From: Bacteroidales bacterium UBA1205
GTDB taxonomy: Bacteria; Bacteroidota; Bacteroidia; Bacteroidales; WCHB1-69
Assembly (NCBI GenBank): GCA_002309615.1
Contig: DBXT01000053.1
Span: 1 to 45,786 of the forward strand
Direction of reading: 5' to 3'
DNA: 45,786 nucleotides
A program made the translations under genes and the position numbers. Shown here in pieces: positions 40,095 to 45,786 of this stretch. Numbering within the stretch: the stretch's first letter is position 1; each line of letters starts with the position of its first letter. Under the pieces are notes generated by a model. It worked only from the letters and a program-made list of their open reading frames with translations. It was not told the origin of the DNA and did no database searches.

Positions 40095-41090
40095 TTAAGG
40101 CACTATAATACTATTGAGTATTTCGTTGATGATGTCGTCGGTGCTAATGTTTTCCGCTTCGGCTTCATAGGTAAGCCCGATACGGTGGCGCATTACGGAA
40201 TGACATATAGCTCTAACGTCTTCAGGTATTACATAGCCGCGACGTTTGATAAATGCATAAGCTTTGGCTGCCAATGCCATGTTAATAGAGGCTCTTGGAG
40301 ATGCCCCGTAAGATATTAAGCCGCTGAAACGTTCTATGCCGAAATCTTTAGGATAACGTGTTGCAAATACAATGTCGGTAATGTAGTTCTCTATTTTTTC
40401 GTCTACATAAATTTCTCTTACCAAAGTTCTGGCTTTAATAATATCTTCTTTATGTATTACAGGGTGAATGGTGGTTTGTTCATTGTTAATTTGGGAACGA
40501 AGTATGCTCTTTTCTTCTTCTTTGGAAGGGTAATTGATAATTACCTTAAGCATAAAACGGTCCAACTGAGCTTCAGGAAGAGGATAGGTACCTTCTTGTT
40601 CTATAGGGTTTTGTGTGGCCATTACCAAAAACGGTTCATCCAAATTATAAGTATTTTCGCCTATGGTAATTTGTTTTTCCTGCATGGCTTCCAAAAGAGC
40701 ACTTTGCACTTTAGCGGGGGCTCTGTTGATTTCATCAGCCAATATGAAATTCGCAAATACCGGACCTTTTTTAACGATGAACTCTTCTGTTTTTTGACTA
40801 TATATCAGTGTACCCAATAAATCAGCAGGTAAAAGGTCGGGGGTGAATTGTATACGGCTGAATTTGGTATCTATTGCTTGAGATAATGATTTGATAGCTA
40901 ATGTTTTTGCTAATCCCGGAACGCCTTCTAACAAAATATGTCCATTGGACAACAATCCAATGAGAAGATGTTCTATCATGTTTTTTTGGCCTACTATCAC
41001 CTTACTCATTTCCATGTTGAGTATATCCACGAAAGCACTTTCTTGGTTAATGCGTTCATTAAGCAATCTAATATCTACTACTTCTGTCAT
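40095..41090 (-). CDS. MoxR-type AAA+ ATPase (331 aa)
   Basis: A chaperone-like AAA+ ATPase of the MoxR family. Walker A is GVPGLAKT (about 56–63), Walker B is FILADEINRAPAKVQ (about 115), and sensor residues lie in MATQNPIEQEGTYPLPEAQLDRF split near 155–175. The lid domain follows with ASPRASINMALAAKAYAFIK. It is the first gene of the Bat operon on the minus strand, divergent from the initiator tRNA gene. Its role is inferred from related systems that fold or activate VWA proteins and affect stress tolerance. Confidence 0.94.
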   Translation of the reverse strand: MTEVVDIRLLNERINQESAFVDILNMEMSKVIVGQKNMIEHLLIGLLSNGHILLEGVPGLAKTLAIKSLSQAIDTKFSRIQFTPDLLPADLLGTLIYSQKTEEFIVKKGPVFANFILADEINRAPAKVQSALLEAMQEKQITIGENTYNLDEPFLVMATQNPIEQEGTYPLPEAQLDRFMLKVIINYPSKEEEKSILRSQINNEQTTIHPVIHKEDIIKARTLVREIYVDEKIENYITDIVFATRYPKDFGIERFSGLISYGASPRASINMALAAKAYAFIKRRGYVIPEDVRAICHSVMRHRIGLTYEAEAENISTDDIINEILNSIIVP

Positions 41091-41192
41091 ATTTTCTGTT
41101 TTTTTTACCCATAGAACGTGAGCGAAACGGTTTTATTTTGCGGAAAAACATTTTTTTTTCATATTTTTCGGCATTTGTATTATTTTTTATTA

Positions 41193-41200
41193 TACCTTTG
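41193..41200 (+). promoter_or_regulatory. Promoter -7 box (TACCTTTG) for the initiator tRNA gene
   Basis: TACCTTTG matches TAnnTTTG and ends 14 bases before the first base of the tRNA. Confidence 0.7.
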
Positions 41201-41214
41201 CAAAATAGAAATAT

Positions 41215-41286
<72 letters not shown>

Positions 41287-41293
41287 CAAGGTG

Positions 41294-41320
41294 AGCCCTA
41301 CTTTTGTAGGGCTATGTTTT
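41294..41320 (+). terminator. Terminator after the initiator tRNA
   Basis: AGCCCTAC and GTAGGGCT form a perfect stem around TTTT, with T-run after ATG. Confidence 0.85.
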
Positions 41321-41334
41321 TATATCAATAAAAT

Positions 41335-42114
41335 ATGTGGCGTAGTTTAATAGCATATATACGATATCGTATGCATTGCAAACAGTGGGCTCATTCACCG
41401 TTTGTATATGATTTTATTTGTACTATTTTGCATAGTACGGAAAAAATGCCACAGTGGAAACGTATAGAGAATGCGAGAAGCCAATTGAGACACAGCCATA
41501 AGTCGCTTAATTTCCTGGATTTGGGCACCAGCGGAAGAAAAAACGGCATGATGAGCATACGCAGCATATCCTCTATAGTACGACAATCGTGTAAATCTCC
41601 GAAAGTTTGCCGGCTTTTGTCAAGAATAGTATCGCATTACGAATGCAAGCACATAGTAGAATTCGGCACTTCGTTGGGCATGAGCACGTCATATTTGGCA
41701 AGTGCCAATCCGTCAGGAAAAGTATTTACCGTAGAGGGGTGTCCTGAAGTATCACAAGTGGCATCACAGGTGTTTGAATTTCTGCATTTGAGAAACATAG
41801 AGCAAATAAATGTGGATTTTGAATATGCTTTAGAGCACTTTGCCGACAGGTTTCAAAATATAGACCTTTTTTTCTTAGACGGCAATCATGCGTATGTTCC
41901 CACTATGAAATATTTTCGTTTTGCCAAACAATATGCTTCTAATCATACCATATTTATATTTGACGATATTCATTGGTCAAAAGAAATGGAAAAAGCATGG
42001 AGGGAAATAGTGGCAGATGAAGATGTTACGGTAAGCATAGATTTGTTTTGTGTAGGTGTGGTGTTTTTCCGCAAAGAAATTACCAAGCAGCATTTTGTAT
42101 TAAAATATATTTAA
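41335..42114 (+). CDS. Class I SAM-dependent methyltransferase, Methyltransf_24-like (259 aa)
   Basis: A cytosolic Rossmann-fold methyltransferase. After a basic, helical N-terminal part (about 1–85) motif I reads IVEFGTSLGMSTSYLA at about 107–122, the ribose-binding acidic residue lies in VFTVEGCPE, and the catalytic region contains DLFFLDGNHAYVPTMKYF and FIFDDIHWSKEME, close to metal-dependent O-methyltransferases. The substrate is unknown. It begins 15 bases after the terminator hairpin of the tRNA gene, with no clear promoter box, and is followed by dxr after 47 bases. Confidence 0.82.
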   Translation: MWRSLIAYIRYRMHCKQWAHSPFVYDFICTILHSTEKMPQWKRIENARSQLRHSHKSLNFLDLGTSGRKNGMMSIRSISSIVRQSCKSPKVCRLLSRIVSHYECKHIVEFGTSLGMSTSYLASANPSGKVFTVEGCPEVSQVASQVFEFLHLRNIEQINVDFEYALEHFADRFQNIDLFFLDGNHAYVPTMKYFRFAKQYASNHTIFIFDDIHWSKEMEKAWREIVADEDVTVSIDLFCVGVVFFRKEITKQHFVLKYI

Positions 42115-42161
42115 CCCGCCATGCAGTCTGCTTTAGTAATCTTTGCAACATATATGAATGA

Positions 42162-43328
42162 ATGATGAAAAAAAGAATCGCTATATTAGGTTCCACGGGA
42201 AGTATAGGCAAGCAGGCTTTGGATATAGTAAGAGCCCAACCCGATAAATTAGCAATAGAGGTTTTGACCGCTCACCATAATGCGGATTTGCTTATACGGC
42301 AGGCGATAGAATTTCAACCCAATGCGGTGGTAATAGCCGATGATGCTTATTATTCCCGGGTGCAACAAGCATTGCAACCTATGGATATTAAAGTGTTTGC
42401 CGGCAGACAATCTCTATTGGATATAGTGGAAATGTCTACCATAGATATGGTTTTGGTGGCACTGGTGGGATTTTCAGGATTAGAACCCACTTACAGGGCT
42501 ATTAATGCCCGTAAAGCCGTGGCTTTAGCCAATAAAGAAACCTTGGTGGCAGGCGGAGCGATGATTATGTCCAAAGTAAGACATTCCGACTTGGTGTTTT
42601 TACCGGTGGATTCGGAGCATTCTGCTATATTTCAGTGTTTGACAGGCGAGCATGTGCCTGTGTCAAAAATTTTGTTGACAGCATCAGGAGGACCGTTTTT
42701 CGGTAAAAAACGAGATGAGCTATCAGGAGTAAAAGCCGCACAAGCCTTAAAACATCCTAATTGGAATATGGGAAACAAGGTTACCATAGATTCTGCAACC
42801 ATGATGAACAAGGGCTTGGAAATGATAGAAGCACATTGGTTGTTTAATGTTGCACCCGAACGAATAGAAATACTGGTACAGCCACAAAGCATAGTGCATT
42901 CTATGGTGGAATTTGCAGACGGTTCTATCAAAGGGCAAATGTCTTTGCCGGATATGCATATCCCTATACAATATGCTTTTTCATTTCCTTATAGATGGGA
43001 AACCTCGTATCCTAAATTATCGTTTGCTCAATGTGCTACACTTGATTTTTATGAGCCCGACAGACAAACTTTTGAGTGTATCAATTTAGCATATAAAGCC
43101 ATAGAGAGAGGAGGAAATATTCCTTGTGCCATGAATGCCGCAAACGAGGTGGCTGTAGCCGCTTTTTTGCATGATAAAATATCATTTTTGCAGATAGCGG
43201 ATGTGGTAGCCTGTGTGATGGATAAAATTAATTATGTGAACGAAGCGTCTTTGGACAATTTTTCACATACCGATGCGTTATCAAGATTAATTGCAAAAGA
43301 ATATATACAATCAATAGAAAGAAAATAG
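42162..43328 (+). CDS. dxr: 1-deoxy-D-xylulose 5-phosphate reductoisomerase
   Basis: Converts DXP to MEP with NADPH, the first committed step of the MEP isoprenoid pathway, in the cytosol. The nucleotide fold shows ILGSTGSIGKQALDIV (about 7–22), the catalytic region LANKETLVAGG, PVDSEHSAIFQCL with metal-binding Asp and Glu, TASGGPFFG, and TIDSATMMNKGLEMIEAHWLF. The 388 residues are normal. An imperfect box AATCTTTG at 42138–42145 may be its promoter. A second ATG is at 42165. rseP follows 3 bases after its stop, a common pairing in bacteria. Confidence 0.96.
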   Translation: MMKKRIAILGSTGSIGKQALDIVRAQPDKLAIEVLTAHHNADLLIRQAIEFQPNAVVIADDAYYSRVQQALQPMDIKVFAGRQSLLDIVEMSTIDMVLVALVGFSGLEPTYRAINARKAVALANKETLVAGGAMIMSKVRHSDLVFLPVDSEHSAIFQCLTGEHVPVSKILLTASGGPFFGKKRDELSGVKAAQALKHPNWNMGNKVTIDSATMMNKGLEMIEAHWLFNVAPERIEILVQPQSIVHSMVEFADGSIKGQMSLPDMHIPIQYAFSFPYRWETSYPKLSFAQCATLDFYEPDRQTFECINLAYKAIERGGNIPCAMNAANEVAVAAFLHDKISFLQIADVVACVMDKINYVNEASLDNFSHTDALSRLIAKEYIQSIERK

Positions 43329-43331
43329 AAA

Positions 43332-44798
43332 ATGTCAATAGTTATTATGATAGCCCAATTGTTGTTGGGATTGGGTCTTTTGGTATTTGTGCATGAATTG
43401 GGACATTTTGTTGCCGCACGTATATTTCATATAAGAGTGCCTAAATTTTATTTGTTTTTTAACCCCGGTATTTCTTTGATGCGTTGTAAACGCATTAACG
43501 GAAAATGGCATTTTAAATTTTTTGCCGATAATTTGCCGGATATGGAAGAACAAAAAGATGAAAATGGTGAACCAGTGTTGGATAAAAACGGCAAGAAGAA
43601 GTATAAAATAATAGATATTAATACCTTACCGGAAGGCGATTGGCGTAAATATCCGGATAATACGGAATATGGCATAGGCTGGTTGCCATTGGGTGGTTAT
43701 TGTCAAATTGCGGGTATGATAGATGAAACACAATCGGTGGAAAATTTAGCTTCCGAACCGCAACCATGGGAATACCGTTCCAAGCCGGCATGGCAACGTT
43801 TGATAGTTATTCTGGCAGGTGTGATAGTGAACCTGATAGTGGGTGTGTTGCTGTTTGCCATGGTAATACATCATTATGAAAAAGTATATGTACCCAACAG
43901 TGCTGTTACAGATGGTGTGTACGCTTTTGAGTCCGCTCGTAATATGGGTTTTGAATCAGGGGATAAAATAGTGAGTGTAAATGGCAAAACATTTGAAAGA
44001 TTTGAAGACGCAGTATCTCCTAAAATGTTTTTCGGCAGCATAGTAACCGTTAACCGTAACGGACAGAACATGGATATAGTAATGGGTGATTCTGCCTATG
44101 ATATTATGAAAACTTCATCAGGACAATTTTTACAACCATTTAATTTTCCTGCCAAAATAGATTCAGTTATAGCTAATACGGCTGCGGCAAAGGCCGGTAT
44201 GAAAGCGGGTGATGTGATTATTGCCTTAGATACTATATGTATTCCAAGTTATGGTGCATGGATAGAATATAGAACAGCTTATGCCGAAAGTAGCACCACT
44301 ATCACCTATTTAAGAGGTACAGATACCATCACCGGCCCGATTACTTTGGATACCGCTGCCATGATAGGCATAGCCATAGCCGCTGCTCCGTATAAAGTTC
44401 AACCTTATTCTATATTGCAAAGTGTAAAATACGGTTGGAATGATGCTATGAGTAATCTATGGATGAATATAAAAGGGTTCGGAAAAATATTTTCCGGCAA
44501 AGAAAAAATCACAGCCTTATCCGGACCGGTGGGCATAGCACAAATATACGGAAAGGTATGGAATTGGTACAGATTCTGGTATATCACGGGATTGATATCG
44601 GTTATATTAGCGTTTATGAATGTGTTGCCCATACCGGGATTGGACGGAGGACATGCTATCTTTACTTTGGTAGAATTGATTACCGGAAAAAAGGTGCCTG
44701 ATAGCGTGCTTCAATATGCACAAACCATCGGCATGATATTGTTACTTCTATTGATGGTGTTTGTGATAGGCAATGATATTTTTAAACTGTTTATGTAA
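43332..44798 (+). CDS. rseP: RIP zinc metalloprotease RseP
   Basis: A site-2-type intramembrane protease that cuts transmembrane segments of anti-sigma factors or signal peptides. The zinc motif HELGH is at residues 21–25 in the first membrane helix. The conserved GGYCQIAGM follows, one PDZ domain lies at about 275–340 (VIANTAAAKAGMKAGDVIIALD), and the C-terminal motif PIPGLDGGHAIF gives the third zinc ligand. Length 488 is long for the family because of an inserted charged loop at about 70–105 (DENGEPVLDKNGKKKYK). It is coupled to dxr by three bases. Confidence 0.95.
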   Translation: MSIVIMIAQLLLGLGLLVFVHELGHFVAARIFHIRVPKFYLFFNPGISLMRCKRINGKWHFKFFADNLPDMEEQKDENGEPVLDKNGKKKYKIIDINTLPEGDWRKYPDNTEYGIGWLPLGGYCQIAGMIDETQSVENLASEPQPWEYRSKPAWQRLIVILAGVIVNLIVGVLLFAMVIHHYEKVYVPNSAVTDGVYAFESARNMGFESGDKIVSVNGKTFERFEDAVSPKMFFGSIVTVNRNGQNMDIVMGDSAYDIMKTSSGQFLQPFNFPAKIDSVIANTAAAKAGMKAGDVIIALDTICIPSYGAWIEYRTAYAESSTTITYLRGTDTITGPITLDTAAMIGIAIAAAPYKVQPYSILQSVKYGWNDAMSNLWMNIKGFGKIFSGKEKITALSGPVGIAQIYGKVWNWYRFWYITGLISVILAFMNVLPIPGLDGGHAIFTLVELITGKKVPDSVLQYAQTIGMILLLLLMVFVIGNDIFKLFM

Positions 44799-44830
44799 TA
44801 GTTTTTATTAGTAAGAATTTTTAGTTTAAA

Positions 44831-44869
44831 AAACAAGGCTGAAGGCTTTTGAGCGTTCAGCCTTGTTTT
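44831..44869 (+). terminator. Terminator after rseP
   Basis: AAACAAGGCTGAA (44831–44843) pairs with TTCAGCCTTGTTT (44856–44868). A related stem and flank recur at 45683–45740. Confidence 0.8.
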
Positions 44870-44903
44870 GTGTTTAAAACGCTGAGCGTTCTTGCTTCGT
44901 TTT
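44870..44903 (-). repeat. Related copy of a gene end (first copy)
   Basis: On the minus strand the end reads KQERSAF and stop, next to the rseP terminator. The partial gene at 45719 ends KQELSEF and stop, next to a terminator with the same GGCTGAA stem. The sequence from the stem into these codons agrees in roughly four of five positions, so one is a partial copy of the other. Confidence 0.4.
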
Positions 44904-44931
44904 CGCATTTGTTGCGGTCGGTACTTTTATA

Positions 44932-44954
44932 ATATGCGAAAATCATTTGCATAT
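44932..44954. promoter_or_regulatory. Inverted repeat overlapping the -33 region of the lipoprotein gene
   Basis: ATATGC (44932–44937) and GCATAT (44949–44954) frame an 11-base spacer and overlap the -33 TTTG, a possible operator. Confidence 0.3.
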
Positions 44955-44974
44955 GTCAAAAAAATGTAACTTTG
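44946..44974 (+). promoter_or_regulatory. Promoter for the lipoprotein gene
   Basis: A -33 TTTG (44946–44949) and a -7 TAACTTTG (44967–44974) are separated by 17 bases, close to the Bacteroidetes consensus. The leader before the ATG at 45044 is about 65 bases. Confidence 0.65.
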
Positions 44975-45043
44975 CACATTATTGTGAGCGGAGTGGAAAG
45001 AGAAAATAACAAACGAATTATTAATCCAAAAATACTATAGCAT

Positions 45044-45514
45044 ATGAAAAATTTATTGAATCATATTATTGGGGCAAAACCCGCAGGTAGTTTTCTTACT
45101 ATGGCCGTCATAATCGGGATGGCTTTTGTTTTTAGTGGATGTGAAGGCGTTACTCCTTCCGAACCCAATGTTTATATTGCCATTGCAGACAATGGAAAGC
45201 ACCATGATTTTGAACTCACTTATTTGACCTATATTCCGGAAGGAGAGAATGCTCACACCGGAAAAAATATTCTCGGAAAACGAAAAGGGACTATTGAGTT
45301 CAAAGGTCTGACCTACGAATGTTTTAGCGTTCCTAAAGGAGTGTGGGACCTATATTTTGAATATTCTCAAAATGATGATTATTACGATAAATTTGACAAT
45401 GAGCGAAAAACCATCAATCTTAAGGATAATGATTGGGTGCGTATCTCTTGGGATTTAGCTGAAAGTTATTCTGCACAGCCCGGAATACGGCAAGGTGAAG
45501 GAGCTATGTATTAA
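45044..45514 (+). CDS. Hypothetical lipoprotein (156 aa)
   Basis: I do not recognise a family. The N-terminus is long for a signal (MKNLLNHIIGAKPAG before the hydrophobic core) and ends in a lipobox VFSGC at about residue 33, so the protein is probably lipid-anchored. The mature part is strand-rich, with NVYIAIADNGKHHDFELTY, GTIEFKGLTYECF and PKGVWDLYFEYSQN, perhaps an Ig- or jelly-roll-like fold. It has its own promoter and lies between two related terminator/gene-end copies, which suggests that this segment was inserted or shuffled. Function unknown. Confidence 0.7.
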   Translation: MKNLLNHIIGAKPAGSFLTMAVIIGMAFVFSGCEGVTPSEPNVYIAIADNGKHHDFELTYLTYIPEGENAHTGKNILGKRKGTIEFKGLTYECFSVPKGVWDLYFEYSQNDDYYDKFDNERKTINLKDNDWVRISWDLAESYSAQPGIRQGEGAMY

Positions 45515-45533
45515 ACCATAAACGTTTATAAAT

Positions 45534-45660
45534 ATGATGAAATTATTTATTTAGGGCAAAGTGTGATGAGGAATATGCAACACTGCACTTAAAACAACGT
45601 AACAATACTTATCGTGCAAAGATAAGACCATTAAGCGATTTTATTGGATTAAAATCATAG
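45534..45660 (+). pseudogene. Possible frameshifted small gene or fragment
   Basis: An ATG at 45534 encodes MMKLFI and stops at once, but the +1 frame continues as RAKCDEEYATLHL and KQRNNTYRAKIRPLSDF to a stop at 45660. Removing one base near 45550 would give a single 41-codon frame. The peptide is not recognised. It may be the broken end of a larger gene or chance. Confidence 0.25.
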
Positions 45661-45682
45661 TTCTAAAGATTTTTCTCAATAA

Positions 45683-45713
45683 AAAAAGGCTGAATTAAAA
45701 ATTCAGCCTTTTT
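45683..45713 (-). terminator. Terminator of the gene at the right edge
   Basis: A 14-base perfect stem (GGCTGAATT with AATTCAGCC at its core) with A- and T-runs on the two sides. It follows the minus-strand stop at 45719–45721. Confidence 0.85.
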
Positions 45714-45718
45714 GATGT

Positions 45719-45786
45719 TTAGAACTCGGAGAGTTCTTGTTTTATTTTCTGGTTGATATATTCCACAAAGTCGGCAATCGGCATGG
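45719..45786 (-). CDS. 3' end of an unidentified gene
   Basis: Only the last 21 codons are visible, reading about PIADFVEYINQKIKQELSEF and a TAA. The reading frame is open to the window edge and is followed on the minus strand by a strong terminator, which supports a real gene. The fragment is too short to name the product. Confidence 0.55.
   Translation of the reverse strand, partial: MPIADFVEYINQKIKQELSEF

Noticed and set aside
45617..45624. Minus-strand TATCTTTG box that could drive antisense RNA
   Set aside because: It lies inside a small inverted repeat and the probable broken frame; there is no minus-strand product to support it.

Overview
The window reads as AT-rich chromosomal DNA of a Bacteroidota bacterium, most likely order Bacteroidales. 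Several signs agree. Many genes are preceded by the Bacteroidetes -7 promoter box TAnnTTTG. Two large secreted proteins end in type IX secretion (T9SS) sorting domains. The rpsU–Xer recombinase–HPF block, the sigma-54 activator–lptE–TPR–secG operon, the MoxR/DUF58/VWA aerotolerance-type operon and a DUF5063 gene are all arrangements typical of the phylum. No plasmid or phage backbone, complete insertion sequence, CRISPR array or rRNA was seen.

Left arm (1–8.1 kb, all minus strand). An AraC regulator, a ZIP metal transporter, three class I SAM methyltransferases, a MacB/LolD-like ABC ATPase broken by an in-frame TAA, its FtsX permease and two small membrane proteins follow one another. Genes at the distal end (1–4.6 kb) carry strong Shine-Dalgarno sequences that are unusual for this phylum and look imported, probably from a Firmicute.

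8.3–20.5 kb. A secreted GH53-like glycosidase has a T9SS-type sorting module at its N-terminal side instead of the C-terminus. It is followed by rpsT, a small unknown gene, waaA (Kdo transferase) with an outer-membrane-type protein, a DUF3078 beta-barrel-like protein, divergent htpG, a T9SS type A cargo protein, rpsU, a tyrosine recombinase, hpf and a TonB-C-domain protein.

20.5–26.4 kb. The sigma-54 activator, lptE, a TPR-like protein and secG form a compact envelope operon, followed by a 999-residue PKD/SprB-repeat adhesin-like protein with a T9SS type B tail.

26.5–31.3 kb. A family 2 glycosyltransferase follows the most striking genes in the window: gatE and gatD, encoding the archaeal-type Glu-tRNA(Gln) amidotransferase. 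This enzyme is classically confined to Archaea; bacteria normally use GatCAB or, as in most Bacteroidetes, GlnRS. Beside them is a stand-alone riboflavin kinase that lacks the FAD synthetase half of ordinary bacterial RibF.

31.5–45.8 kb. Housekeeping genes: atpD-atpC away from the rest of the ATP synthase genes, tsaB and DUF5063, a Cys-rich lipoprotein, yigZ, cinA, a Bat operon shortened to MoxR–DUF58–BatD-like–BatA, an initiator tRNA with two U·U mismatches in the T-stem, a methyltransferase, dxr, rseP, and a lipoprotein gene flanked by two related copies of a gene-end-plus-terminator sequence. The window closes in the 3' end of a minus-strand gene.

Best candidates for a second look: bacterial GatDE, the AraC/ZIP/methyltransferase/exporter cluster, the N-terminal T9SS-like module, the monofunctional riboflavin kinase, the odd initiator tRNA and the duplicated gene end near the right edge. 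All family assignments are by eye from sequence motifs; no search was run.
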